DNA of 64,000 nt from Rhodospirillales bacterium (GTDB taxonomy: Bacteria > Pseudomonadota > Alphaproteobacteria > Rhodospirillales > Defluviicoccaceae). Position 1 is the stretch's first letter. Every line of letters begins with the position of its first letter. Positions 36,043 to 44,275 of this stretch are shown here, one piece after another. Both the position numbers and the translations under genes were made by a program. The notes below the pieces were generated by a model. It was not told where the DNA came from and did no database searches. It saw nothing but the letters and a program-made list of their open reading frames with translations. The stretch lies in NCBI GenBank assembly GCA_016712375.1, contig JADJRE010000007.1, forward strand, positions 62,001 through 126,000, written 5' to 3'.

Positions 36043-36471
36043 TCAACCGCGAGCGGGCACCATGACCACGGCTTCGCCGTCGATCACCTTCTTGTCACCC
36101 ACGGTGCACACCGTCTCGCACTCGGCGAACTTTTTCTCCGGGATCAGCTTCTTGATCGTCACCCGGGCGATCAAGGTGTCGCCGATCTTGACCGGCGCCT
36201 TGAACTTCAATTCCTGCTTGACGTAGATGCAGCCGGGCCCCGGCAGCTTGGTGCCGAGCACCGCCGAGATGAACGCCGCGCCAATCATGCCGTGCGCGAT
36301 GCGCGACTTGAACATGGTCGTCTTCGCGAACTCTTCGTTGACGTGCACCGGGTTGAGGTCGCCGGAAACGCCGGCGAAGGTGTAGATGTCGCTTTCGGTG
36401 ATCGTCTTGCCGAAGCTCGCCGTCATGCCTTCCTTAAGGTCTTCGAAATAAAGGCCGTGCAGATCGTCCAT
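36043..36471 (-). CDS. MaoC-like (R)-specific enoyl-CoA hydratase
   Basis: 142 residues from the ATG at 36471. The hot-dog fold hydratase motif is intact: FAGVSGDLNPVHVNEEFA with the catalytic Asp and His, followed by RIAHGMIGAAFISAVLG. PhaJ-type enzymes supply (R)-3-hydroxyacyl-CoA for polyhydroxyalkanoate synthesis; others serve beta-oxidation or fatty-acid pathways. No PHA genes are adjacent, so the exact role is open. It is convergent with the hydrolase gene, 15 bases apart. Confidence 0.88.
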   Translation of the reverse strand: MDDLHGLYFEDLKEGMTASFGKTITESDIYTFAGVSGDLNPVHVNEEFAKTTMFKSRIAHGMIGAAFISAVLGTKLPGPGCIYVKQELKFKAPVKIGDTLIARVTIKKLIPEKKFAECETVCTVGDKKVIDGEAVVMVPARG

Positions 36472-36590
36472 TGGGTCGTCCCCTCCTGCTCCGAAGCGCC
36501 GCACCGGCGGCCGTCGAGCGAGCGACGATCCTAGAGGGCGCGGATGGCAGCGGCAAGTTCGAGCGCCAAGGGCGCCAAACGCCGGCGCGG

Positions 36591-37403
36591 CTAGCGGGAC
36601 GTGGCGGTGGGCGGGTGGTCCACGGGTACGGCTCCGGCATCGATGACACCCGGGATCGGTTGCGTCGGCCTGCCGAACCTGTTCTTCAGCGCGTCGACAC
36701 CCTCTTGCGGATGGGCCAGCGGAACCAGGTCCTGGCGCTCCCGGCGCCGTTCCTGCGTATCGATGCTCATCCGGCGATCCCGCGCTTCGACGAGTGCGGG
36801 ATCAGCCTCCCCCAGTCGGTTGAACGACCAGGCAAGCGTCGGCTCGCCCACCGGCAGCGCATCGCCTGCCATGCCACCATGACCTGTGTTCCAGGTATGC
36901 CAAGTCTTGCCATAGCTGTTCATCTTGCTGCGCATCAGTTCTTTTTCAGCAACCGCCGGCAGACCCGGCGCCGCCAACTGGCCGGAAAGAATCTCGCCAT
37001 TGTGCGGGTGCCAGTACTGCTTTTCTTCCGGCGGAAGCGACTCGAAAAGGGTTTCGGACACGATGTACTCGATGCCGTGAAGGTTGGCCGCAGGCGTATT
37101 GCCATCGAAAAGCGCGCACTGCATGAAGTCCTGGTTGACCTGCCGGCAGAAATGATGCGCCTCGAATTGATGATTCGCATCGGCCTTCATCGGATGGAAG
37201 CCCACCAGATAGATATTCAGGGCGCCGGTCGGCGCGTCGGTCTGGATTGCCGCGGCGCTGGCGGCAAGCACTTGCGTCTTGAGATTCTTGGCGCTGCCTT
37301 CAGGTTCAACGGAGGGCTCGCGGGCACCCGATCCAACGCAGGCGGCAACAGCCAGAACGGTCAGAGCCGCCACCACAGAAGCGCCGACAGGACTTCTCCG
37401 CAC
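36591..37403 (-). CDS. OBAP-family (DUF1264) lipoprotein
   Basis: 270 residues. The lipoprotein signal is TVLAVAACVGSG. The core matches the oil-body-associated protein family: GFHPMKADANHQFEAHHFC, QCALFDGNTPAANLHGIEYI, and LPPEEKQYWHPHNGEILSG. This family occurs on plant oil bodies and, with unknown role, in fungi and bacteria; several His/Asn residues are nearly invariant. The lipid anchor is notable because it places the protein at a membrane surface. It is divergent from the carbamoyltransferase gene by 116 bases. Confidence 0.83.
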   Translation of the reverse strand: MRRSPVGASVVAALTVLAVAACVGSGAREPSVEPEGSAKNLKTQVLAASAAAIQTDAPTGALNIYLVGFHPMKADANHQFEAHHFCRQVNQDFMQCALFDGNTPAANLHGIEYIVSETLFESLPPEEKQYWHPHNGEILSGQLAAPGLPAVAEKELMRSKMNSYGKTWHTWNTGHGGMAGDALPVGEPTLAWSFNRLGEADPALVEARDRRMSIDTQERRRERQDLVPLAHPQEGVDALKNRFGRPTQPIPGVIDAGAVPVDHPPTATSR

Positions 37404-37440
37404 CTCCGCTTACTCCCGGCAGAACAACCGCTGGTAAGGA

Positions 37441-37466
37441 GAACCACGGCGCGCGGGCCGGGTTCC
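37441..37466 (-). promoter_or_regulatory. Possible EcfG-like promoter of the OBAP gene
   Basis: On the minus strand GGAAC (37466-37462), 16 bases, then GGTT (37445-37442). The -10 differs from the usual CGTT by one base, so this is only a weak candidate for general-stress sigma control. Confidence 0.22.
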
Positions 37467-37519
37467 AGCCGGTCGGGACCACATGGTGACGCTGGCGCCA
37501 AACAGATGGAGAATGCGGT

Positions 37520-39295
37520 ATGACCACCGCCATCCTCGGACTTGCCGCTTATTGCCATGACAGCGCGGCGGTGCTGTTCCGCGACGGCGAGATCGTAGCC
37601 GCGGCACAAGAAGAGCGGTTCAGCCGCCGTAAGTTCGATCCGGCGTTTCCCTCGCGCGCCGCCCGCTGGTGTCTCGCCCAGGCTGAACTGCGATGGGACC
37701 AACTGGCTGCCGTTGCTTTGGTGCGACCCCCCTTGCCATGGCAGCCCGAGCGAGCAGGCGACTTGCATCGGGACCTTGCGGGCTTGGCCGGAACGGACCC
37801 GGGAGCTGCGCCGCCGCTGCTCCTTGTTGCCCGGCACCGGGCGCACGCCGCCTCCGCGTTCTTCGCCAGTCCCTTCGTCGAGGCCGCGGCGCTCTGCCTC
37901 GACGGTGCCGACGGAGAAACAACCACCTCCGCCTGGCTTGGCGAAGGAAACCGGCTCGCGCCCCTGTGGACCATCGATGCACCCCATTCCCTGGGACTGC
38001 TCTACTCGGCGTTCACCAGCTTGTGCGGTTTTGAAGTGGGTGCCGGCGAATACAAGCTGATGGGGCTTGCGCCTTACGGTGATCCGCGCTTCACCGGGGC
38101 GATCCTCGAGCGGCTGATGCGGGTCAAGGAGGACGGCCGCTTCCGGCTGGATGAAGGGTACTTTGCCCCTGCCGCGCCCGCTTCGCTGGCCGCCCAACGA
38201 CTGGCAGCCCTCTTCGGCATCCCGAAGCGCTCGCCTGGTGCGCCAATTCTGAATGAGCACATGGATCTGGCCCGCTCCATCCAGGCGGTGACCGAGGACG
38301 TGGTCCTGAAGCTGGCCCGCGGCCTGCACAGTCTAACGGGGGCGGAAAATCTGTGCCTCGCCGGCGGCGTGGCGCTGAATTGCGTCGCCAACGGCCGGCT
38401 GCTGCGGGAGGGTCCGTTCCGTGATGTGTGGGTGCAGCCGGCGGCGGGCGATGCCGGCAGCGCTCTCGGCGCCGCGCTTTCGGTGTGGCACGAACGCGTT
38501 GGCTTCCGCCGCGACAGGGCCGATCGCAGCGGAGATCTGATGCTGGGCTGTTTCCTGGGGCCGGCCTTCGACGACACGGCGACGGAAGCAGTACTCGCTT
38601 CAACCGGGGCTGTGTGGACGCGGCTGCCCGACGACCTGCTCTTTGCCCGCGTGGCGGATCTGCTGGCCGGTGGCGCGGTCGTCGGCTGGATGCAGGACCG
38701 GATGGAGTTCGGGCCGCGCGCCCTGGGCGCCCGCTCGATCCTGGCCGACCCGCGGGATCCCGGCATGCAGTCCAGGCTGAACCGCAAGATCAAGTTCCGC
38801 GAGTCGTTCCGGCCGTTTGCTCCGGCGGTGCTGGCGGAACGACTCGGCGGATGGTTCGCGCACGACAGGCCGAGTCCGTACATGCTCTTCACCGCGCCCG
38901 TTGCCCCGGCGGCACGCATCCCCCTGAGCGACGAGGAGGAGGCCACGGGGCTCGATCGCCTCGGCCTGGCTCGCTCGCGCATACCGGCGGTGACCCACGT
39001 CGACTATTCCGCCCGCATCCAGACGGTGCACCCGGACTGCAACCCGCGCTTCCGCCGCCTGCTCGAAGCGTTCGAGAAGCAGACGGGATGCCCGGTTTTA
39101 GTGAACACGTCGTTCAACGTCCGGGACGAGCCGATCGTCTGCACGCCGCTCGACGCCTGGCGATGCTTTGTGGCTACCGACATGGACTACCTCTGCATCG
39201 GCAACCTCCTGTTGGCCCGGTCCGATCAGCCATCGCTGGGAGGTGAACGCCTAGCCGCATTGGCGGCATCGTCCGCAGAGGGCGTCGGCAGCTAG
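37520..39295 (+). CDS. Carbamoyltransferase (NodU/CmcH family)
   Basis: 591 residues. The N-terminal YrdC/Kae1-like ASKHA part carries GLAAYCHDSAAVLFRDG and the metal-binding ARHRAHAASAFFASPF. Further motifs are GAGEYKLMGLAPYGD, GGVALNCVANGRLL, and GPRALGARSILADPRD. The C-terminal domain contains VLVNTSFNVRDEPIV. It would transfer a carbamoyl group from carbamoyl phosphate, via carbamoyl adenylate, to a hydroxyl of a sugar or other acceptor. Its usual partners (SxtJ-type and DUF5989 membrane proteins) are absent, so the acceptor cannot be guessed. Confidence 0.9.
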   Translation: MTTAILGLAAYCHDSAAVLFRDGEIVAAAQEERFSRRKFDPAFPSRAARWCLAQAELRWDQLAAVALVRPPLPWQPERAGDLHRDLAGLAGTDPGAAPPLLLVARHRAHAASAFFASPFVEAAALCLDGADGETTTSAWLGEGNRLAPLWTIDAPHSLGLLYSAFTSLCGFEVGAGEYKLMGLAPYGDPRFTGAILERLMRVKEDGRFRLDEGYFAPAAPASLAAQRLAALFGIPKRSPGAPILNEHMDLARSIQAVTEDVVLKLARGLHSLTGAENLCLAGGVALNCVANGRLLREGPFRDVWVQPAAGDAGSALGAALSVWHERVGFRRDRADRSGDLMLGCFLGPAFDDTATEAVLASTGAVWTRLPDDLLFARVADLLAGGAVVGWMQDRMEFGPRALGARSILADPRDPGMQSRLNRKIKFRESFRPFAPAVLAERLGGWFAHDRPSPYMLFTAPVAPAARIPLSDEEEATGLDRLGLARSRIPAVTHVDYSARIQTVHPDCNPRFRRLLEAFEKQTGCPVLVNTSFNVRDEPIVCTPLDAWRCFVATDMDYLCIGNLLLARSDQPSLGGERLAALAASSAEGVGS

Positions 39296-39714
39296 CCTCG
39301 TTTCGGCCGACGCCGCACCAACCTCGGCGACGTCCTCAGCCCGGCAGCGCTCCGGCGCCGCCGCAGCTGCGGTTCAGCGGTGGCTTCCGAAGCGGGCGTA
39401 TCTGCCGCCGCTGTCCCCATTTCATCGGCAGGAAACAGAGCCGCCCGGCTGGTACGGGCGCGGCTGCGCAGCTCCAGGCTTCGCAGCGTGCGGGTCACCG
39501 TCGGGTGGCGGTCGGGCGCGGTGGCGCAAGCAAGCAGGTGAACCCTGGCAATCGCCTGGACGCGCCCGACGATCATCGGATAGCGATAGCGGGTTTCGCA
39601 CCAGCGGGCATAAGCCGCGAGTGTCCACGGGTGGGCCGGCAGCGGGCGCAGGTTGCGATGGACGCACCACGCGGCGAAATCAAGCCAGGCCTTGTCGCGT
39701 TTTCTCGCTCTCAT
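39292..39714 (-). CDS. Protein with integrase-type core-binding (SAM-like) domain, no catalytic domain
   Basis: About 140 residues from the ATG at 39714. Residues 1-80 (KRDKAWLDFAAWCVHRNLRP, PAHPWTLAAYARWCETRYRY) look like the N-terminal core-binding domain of tyrosine recombinases. The rest is a basic Arg/Ala-rich tail; the R-H-R-Y catalytic domain is missing. It could be a truncated integrase or a small DNA-binding protein derived from one. It converges on the carbamoyltransferase gene with a four-base overlap. The frd promoter is upstream in the opposite direction. Confidence 0.6.
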   Translation of the reverse strand: MRARKRDKAWLDFAAWCVHRNLRPLPAHPWTLAAYARWCETRYRYPMIVGRVQAIARVHLLACATAPDRHPTVTRTLRSLELRSRARTSRAALFPADEMGTAAADTPASEATAEPQLRRRRSAAGLRTSPRLVRRRPKRG

Positions 39715-39831
39715 GGAATCAGCTTTCGCAGGCCTTGACCGTGGCAAAAAACAAGACGCGAGTTCAGGAGTCGCCAATAATCCAAAAAAGCGCAGCAGGC
39801 GCGTTTTCGGAAAGTGCTTCAGCAAGCCGAC

Positions 39832-39866
39832 GTTGATCGGACTTCAACAAGTTCTAATATGAACTT
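39832..39866 (+). promoter_or_regulatory. frdA promoter region with two inverted repeats
   Basis: A -35-like TTGATC (39833-39838), 16 bases and a -10-like TAATAT (39855-39860). GTTGA (39832-39836) and TCAAC (39844-39848) form one inverted repeat over the -35. AAGTTC (39849-39854) and GAACTT (39861-39866) form a second, perfect one that flanks the -10. The frdA ATG is 113 bases further on. The binding protein is unknown. Confidence 0.5.
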
Positions 39867-39979
39867 TCTCGTTCGGATGCGCGACGCGATCTTTCACCGG
39901 GAAGCTGCTGCGATGCTAGCAATCGGCTCGCGCCCGGATATACTCCGGCAAACGCACGGGGGAGGCTTGGGAGAGCTCA

Positions 39980-41743
39980 ATGCAAGTAATCGATGCAGAT
40001 ATCGTCATTGTTGGCGCCGGCGGCGCCGGCTTGCGAGCGGCGATCGCCGTCGCCGAAGCCGATCCTTCGCTGCACATCGCGCTGCTGTCGAAAGTCTATC
40101 CGATGCGCAGCCATACCTGTGCGGCGGAGGGCGGTGCGGCCGGCGTCGTCAAGGCCAACGACAGCCTTGAGTACCATTTCAACGACACCGTCTCCGGTGG
40201 TGACTGGCTCACCGACCAGGATGCCGTCGATCTGTTCGTCAACGAGATCACCAAAGAGCTGATCCAGATGGAACACTGGGGTTGCCCGTGGAGCCGTGAG
40301 GGCTCGGGGCACGTCGCGGTGCGGCCATTCGGCGGCATGAAGATTATGCGCACGTGGTACGCCGCGGACAAGACCGGCTTCCACATGCTGCACACGCTGT
40401 TCCAGACCTCCCTGAAGTACCCCTCTATCAAGCGCTTCGACGAGTACTACACGTCGGATCTGATTGTCGACGATGGCGCCTGTCACGGCTGCACCGCCAT
40501 CGAGATGCGCACTGGCGAGATGAAGCTGTTCCGCGGCAAGTCGGTGATCGTCTGCACCGGTGGTGCCGGACGCATCTTTCCGTTCACCACCAACGGCGCG
40601 ATCAAGACCGGCGACGGCATGGCAATGGCGTATCGCGCCGGCGTGCCGCTGAAGGACATGGAATTCGTTCAGTACCACCCGACCGGGCTGCCCGGCTCCG
40701 GCATCCTGCTTACCGAGGGCTGTCGCGGGGAAGGCGGCTACCTGCTGAACAAGGACAACTACCGTTACCTGCAGGACTACGATCTGGGTCCGGCAACGCC
40801 GACGCCGGTGCTGAAATCGATGGAACTTGGCCCGCGCGACCGGCTCAGCCAGGCGTTCTGGCAGGAGTCGAAGAAAGGCAACACGGTGCAAGGCAAGTGG
40901 GGCGACATCGTCTGGCTCGACATGCGCCACCTCGGCGAGAAGCTGATCAACGAGCGCCTGCCACTCGTCCGCGATCTGTCGATCTCTTACGTCGCCGCCG
41001 ATCCGGTTACCGACCTCGTGCCGGTACGCCCGGTCGTCCATTACATGATGGGCGGCATCCACACCGACATCAACGCCGCTACGCCGATCGCCGGCCTCTA
41101 CTCCGCCGGTGAATGTGCCTGCGTCAGCATCAACGGCGCCAACCGACTGGGCTCCAATTCGCTCGGTGAGCTGCTGGTGTTCGGCGCGCGTGCCGGCCGC
41201 TTCGCCGTCGAACATGCCAAGACGGTCAAGGCGCCTCGCGATGCGCTGGTAACGGCGCAGGCGGCGGACGCCGAGGGCCGGATCAAGGCGCTGTTCAAGC
41301 GCAGCGGCGGCAAGCAGCGGGTATCGCAGCTCAAGCGGGAGATGAACCTGTCGCTGGAAGAGGGCTGCGGCATCTACCGCGACGAGAAATCGCTGCGCGA
41401 TACCGTCGCTGTGATCGCCGACGTGCGCGCCCGCTACCGCGACGTGACCCTGGAAGACAAGAGCTCGGTGTACAACACCGACCTTTACCAGACGCTGGAA
41501 CTGGGGGCGATGATCGAATGCGCCGAAACGGTGGTGCATTCCGCCCTGCTGCGCACGGAGTCGCGCGGCGCGCACCAGCGGCTCGATCACGTCGAGCGTG
41601 ACGATGTCAATTTCCTGAAACATTCCATGGCCTACTACAACCCGAACGGCGATCCGCGGATCGATTACCACGAGGTGGTGATCACCAAGTCGCAGCCGGC
41701 CGCGCGGGTGTACGGGGCCGCAGCCGGAGGGCAGGCGGCATGA
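39980..41743 (+). CDS. frdA: Quinol:fumarate reductase flavoprotein subunit FrdA
   Basis: 587 residues, close in sequence to enterobacterial FrdA rather than to mitochondrial-type SdhA. The FAD-binding VGAGGAGLRAAIAVAEA and the covalent flavin histidine in SKVYPMRSHTCAAEGG are present. Substrate and FAD regions VQYHPTGLPGSGILLTEGCR, HYMMGGIHTD and NRLGSNSLGELLVFG are intact. It reduces fumarate to succinate with electrons from a low-potential quinol. It is the first gene of frdABCD and overlaps frdB by ATGA. Confidence 0.95.
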   Translation: MQVIDADIVIVGAGGAGLRAAIAVAEADPSLHIALLSKVYPMRSHTCAAEGGAAGVVKANDSLEYHFNDTVSGGDWLTDQDAVDLFVNEITKELIQMEHWGCPWSREGSGHVAVRPFGGMKIMRTWYAADKTGFHMLHTLFQTSLKYPSIKRFDEYYTSDLIVDDGACHGCTAIEMRTGEMKLFRGKSVIVCTGGAGRIFPFTTNGAIKTGDGMAMAYRAGVPLKDMEFVQYHPTGLPGSGILLTEGCRGEGGYLLNKDNYRYLQDYDLGPATPTPVLKSMELGPRDRLSQAFWQESKKGNTVQGKWGDIVWLDMRHLGEKLINERLPLVRDLSISYVAADPVTDLVPVRPVVHYMMGGIHTDINAATPIAGLYSAGECACVSINGANRLGSNSLGELLVFGARAGRFAVEHAKTVKAPRDALVTAQAADAEGRIKALFKRSGGKQRVSQLKREMNLSLEEGCGIYRDEKSLRDTVAVIADVRARYRDVTLEDKSSVYNTDLYQTLELGAMIECAETVVHSALLRTESRGAHQRLDHVERDDVNFLKHSMAYYNPNGDPRIDYHEVVITKSQPAARVYGAAAGGQAA

Positions 41744-42483
41744 GCAAGCGGACCATACAGCTGGAAGTCCTCCGGTATCGCCCGGAGCAAGACAAGGAAC
41801 CGTTCTTTCAGACCTATACCGTGCCGTGCGAGGAGGAATGGGTCGTCCTCGACGCACTCAACTACGTCAAGGACGAGATCGACCGGACGCTGAGCTTCCG
41901 CTGGTCGTGCCACATGTTCGTCTGCGGCAGCTGCGGCTACAAGATCGACGGCGAGCCCAAGCTGGGCTGCAAGGCGTTCCTGCGCGATTACGGTGACAAC
42001 ATCCGCGTCGAGCCGCTCGACAACTTCCCAATCGAGCGCGACCTTGTCGTGGTCATCGACGACTTCGTCGAGAAGCTGCAGAGCGTCAAGCCGTACATCA
42101 TCGCCAAGGAAGAGAAGGCGCTCGCCGCCGGCGAGTACATCCAGACGCCGGCGCAGCTCAAGGCGTTCAAGCAGTACTCGATGTGCATCAACTGTTTGCT
42201 CTGCTACTCGGCGTGCCCGCAGTACGGGCTGACCAACCAGGAGTTCATCGGTCCAGCGGCGCTGGCGCTTGCGCACCGCTACAATATGGACTCCCGGGAT
42301 GTCGGCCGCTCGGCCCGCGAGCACGTGCTGGCAGCACATGAAGGTGTCTGGGAATGCAGCTTCGTAGGCGCCTGTTCGGTCGTCTGTCCGAAGGACGTCG
42401 ATCCCGCCGGTGCTATCCAGCAGGCGAAATTCACCAGCGCCGTTGACTACCTGACGTCGATGGTCGGTATCGGAGGCAAGTGA
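41740..42483 (+). CDS. frdB: Fumarate reductase iron-sulfur subunit FrdB
   Basis: 247 residues. Three cluster sites can be read: [2Fe-2S] in SCHMFVCGSCGYKIDGEPKL (plus a later Cys), [4Fe-4S] in CINCLLCYSACP, and [3Fe-4S] in CSFVGACSVVCPKDVDP. The sequence FPIERDLVVVIDDFVEKLQ also follows FrdB. It passes electrons from the FrdCD quinol site to FrdA. It overlaps frdA by four bases and is followed immediately by frdC. Confidence 0.95.
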   Translation: MSKRTIQLEVLRYRPEQDKEPFFQTYTVPCEEEWVVLDALNYVKDEIDRTLSFRWSCHMFVCGSCGYKIDGEPKLGCKAFLRDYGDNIRVEPLDNFPIERDLVVVIDDFVEKLQSVKPYIIAKEEKALAAGEYIQTPAQLKAFKQYSMCINCLLCYSACPQYGLTNQEFIGPAALALAHRYNMDSRDVGRSAREHVLAAHEGVWECSFVGACSVVCPKDVDPAGAIQQAKFTSAVDYLTSMVGIGGK

Positions 42484-42484
42484 G

Positions 42485-42880
42485 ATGGGCGCGCGCAGAC
42501 CTTACATGCGGACGATGTCGAAGACCTCCTGGTTTATGACCCACGCCCGCTTCAAGACCTACATGCTGCACGAAATAAGCTCGGTGTTTGTCGCGCTGTA
42601 CATGTGGCTGCTGATCGATGGGCTTTTTCGTTTGGCTAAGGGCCCGGAAGCTTGGGAAGCCTGGCTGTCGTTCATCAAGCATCCGCTGGTTGTCGTCATT
42701 TCGCTGATCGCCTTTGCGTTCTTCGTCATCCACACGATGTCGTGGTTCAAGGCGGTACCGCAGGCGATGCGGATTCAGCAGGGCGAGCATTTCGTCGATG
42801 GCAAGCTGATCATCGGCGGTCACTATGCAGCGCTCGGCGCGTTTTCCCTATTTGTCCTCATTCTGGCGGGAGTGGCTTGA
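42485..42880 (+). CDS. frdC: Fumarate reductase membrane anchor FrdC
   Basis: 131 residues with three transmembrane helices. The start RRPYMRTMSKTSWFMTHARF and the FIKHPLVVVISLIAFAFFVI segment match FrdC; the family Glu near the first helix is present as YMLHEISSVFVAL. It forms the quinol-binding anchor with FrdD. Heme is not expected, because FrdCD-type anchors of the E. coli type lack it. The ribosome binding site GGAGG lies in the end of frdB. Confidence 0.9.
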   Translation: MGARRPYMRTMSKTSWFMTHARFKTYMLHEISSVFVALYMWLLIDGLFRLAKGPEAWEAWLSFIKHPLVVVISLIAFAFFVIHTMSWFKAVPQAMRIQQGEHFVDGKLIIGGHYAALGAFSLFVLILAGVA

Positions 42881-42881
42881 G

Positions 42882-43226
42882 ATGGCACGCTCGGCTAAAG
42901 CGGTTCCCTGGTTTCTGTTCGCTGCCGGCGGCACGATTACCGCGTTCGTCCTGCCGGTGATGCTTTTCGTCACCAATCTTGCGCCGCCGGTCGGCCTGTT
43001 CTCGGAGGCGATGAGCTGGGAGACGATGTACGGCTTCGTCGGCAACTGGCTGGTCAAGCTGGTGCTGCTGGGGATCATCGGCTTCGGCCTGTGGCACGCG
43101 GCACACCGGCTGCGGGTGTGCGCGCACGATTTCGGCATTCGCGCCGACACGGTGGTCGCCTACATCGTCTACGGCGTCGCCGGTCTGGCCACTCTGGCGA
43201 CTATCTGGGCGCTGCTGATGATCTAA
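42882..43226 (+). CDS. frdD: Fumarate reductase membrane anchor FrdD
   Basis: 114 residues from the ATG at 42882, two bases after the frdC stop, with GGGAG upstream. It has three helices; AKAVPWFLFAAGGTITAFVLP and LWHAAHRLRVCAHDFGIR match FrdD. Together with FrdC it anchors FrdAB at the membrane. It is the last gene before a strong terminator, so frdABCD is a closed operon. Confidence 0.9.
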   Translation: MARSAKAVPWFLFAAGGTITAFVLPVMLFVTNLAPPVGLFSEAMSWETMYGFVGNWLVKLVLLGIIGFGLWHAAHRLRVCAHDFGIRADTVVAYIVYGVAGLATLATIWALLMI

Positions 43227-43251
43227 CCGCTTACCAAGACTTCGAACCCCG

Positions 43252-43283
43252 AGGCGCCGCGGGTTCATCCTGCGGCGCCTTTT
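43252..43283 (+). terminator. Rho-independent terminator after frdABCD
   Basis: A 9-bp perfect stem AGGCGCCGC (43252-43260) and GCGGCGCCT (43272-43280) with an 11-base loop, followed directly by a T run to 43283. It lies 25 bases after the frdD stop. Confidence 0.85.
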
Positions 43284-43332
43284 GCTTCGCGATGTCCAGC
43301 ATGCGCCACCCTTTGCCTGTCTTGCCGGGTCT

Positions 43333-43983
43333 TCACCTCGTGGTAGAGGCGCTTGCTGCGGCGTCCGGCGACCGCCGCTGGTCAAAGGAATATGTGAGGC
43401 GGAACGACGGACCGAAGCCGTCGTAGCGCGACTCGGCGCCATTCACACTCGTCGGTGCCGTCCAATAATATCGACCGCCGACGTCAAAGCCGATTGCGCC
43501 GCCTGGGTCGTATCGAACGCCGCCTCCGCCGATCAACAGCGCGGTCGCTGCCGTTGAGCCGAATGCACCGACCACAGCGGGGCCGGCTCCACCGCCGGCG
43601 TACAGCGACCACTGCTCGTCGAGCGCGTATGCGGCCCAACCGTTAACGGTCAGCCCGGCGAGCCAGAGCTCGCGGCCGTCGGCAGTCGCTTCCCGCTGGT
43701 CGTTCCGACCGTGCAGCGGGAGAATTTGGCCGATCATCTGGGCTTCCCCGTCGATGCTCCAGGAATTGGCGATGCTGTACCGCTGCCCTATCCCAATCGA
43801 GAGGCTGCCGCCGGGCTCATCGCCGAACTCCACTTCATCGCTGTTCGACCGGTCGAACGACCATGCGACGCCGCCTTCAACGAAGACATAAGGTTCGGCC
43901 GCCGGGGCGGGGAAGGGAAGAAGGGCCAGCAGAAAAGCCAAGATCGGCGAGGCTGCAGCAGCTGTCGACGCGATGCGCCGCAA
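43333..43983 (-). CDS. Outer membrane beta-barrel protein
   Basis: 216 residues. A signal peptide (ASPILAFLLALLPFPAPAAE) is followed by alternating hydrophobic strands with Gly/Tyr/Trp-rich turns (YVFVEGGVAWSF, GSLSIGIGQRYSI, AIGFDVGGRYYW, SFRLTYSFDQRR). The C-terminal strand before the charged tail resembles the final barrel strand. The size fits an eight-stranded porin-like or OmpW/OmpA-barrel protein. No ligand is suggested. It converges on the frd terminator. Confidence 0.72.
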   Translation of the reverse strand: MRRIASTAAAASPILAFLLALLPFPAPAAEPYVFVEGGVAWSFDRSNSDEVEFGDEPGGSLSIGIGQRYSIANSWSIDGEAQMIGQILPLHGRNDQREATADGRELWLAGLTVNGWAAYALDEQWSLYAGGGAGPAVVGAFGSTAATALLIGGGGVRYDPGGAIGFDVGGRYYWTAPTSVNGAESRYDGFGPSFRLTYSFDQRRSPDAAASASTTR

Positions 43984-44003
43984 CGGCGAGAGGCATACGA
44001 GCT

Positions 44004-44231
44004 TCAGCGGCCGCGACCGGTACGGCGCTGTAACGAGTCGATGCGCTTCGAAGCTTCCGCCTTCGTCAGTTTAAAATCGAAGGCTTCGGCTTCCCCCGCT
44101 TCCTCCGACAGCGTCTTGAGATAGGACGCCTGCGCGTCGGTCATCGGCTCGTCGCCGGTTGTCCAGTCGTCCGGATTTTTCTGCAGGTTCGACGGACGGT
44201 CGTCATGCTGCGGAACTTTTGCATTGGCCAC
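44004..44231 (-). CDS. DUF3072 protein
   Basis: 75 residues from the GTG at 44231, with GGGAG a few bases upstream. The family core is complete: NLQKNPDDWTTGDEPMTDAQ and SYLKTLSEEAGEAEAF, ending LTKAEASKRIDSLQRRTGRG. The function is unknown; members are small cytoplasmic proteins. An EcfG-type promoter lies 45-69 bases upstream, so it is probably a general-stress gene. It is on the minus strand, just upstream of the outer membrane protein gene (gap 20 bases), and may be co-transcribed with it. Confidence 0.85.
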   Translation of the reverse strand: MANAKVPQHDDRPSNLQKNPDDWTTGDEPMTDAQASYLKTLSEEAGEAEAFDFKLTKAEASKRIDSLQRRTGRGR

Positions 44232-44275
44232 GTTAGCGGCTCCCGTTTCTCGCTCATTGCTGGGGCGGGAACAGC

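Noticed and set aside
39833..39847. FNR/Anr box before frdA
   Set aside because: TTGA and TCAA are present but seven bases apart instead of six, so the standard TTGAT-N4-ATCAA site is not matched.
39977..41857. 626-codon minus-strand frame opposite frdA
   Set aside because: A shadow of frdA; composition is antisense-like and no domain is seen.
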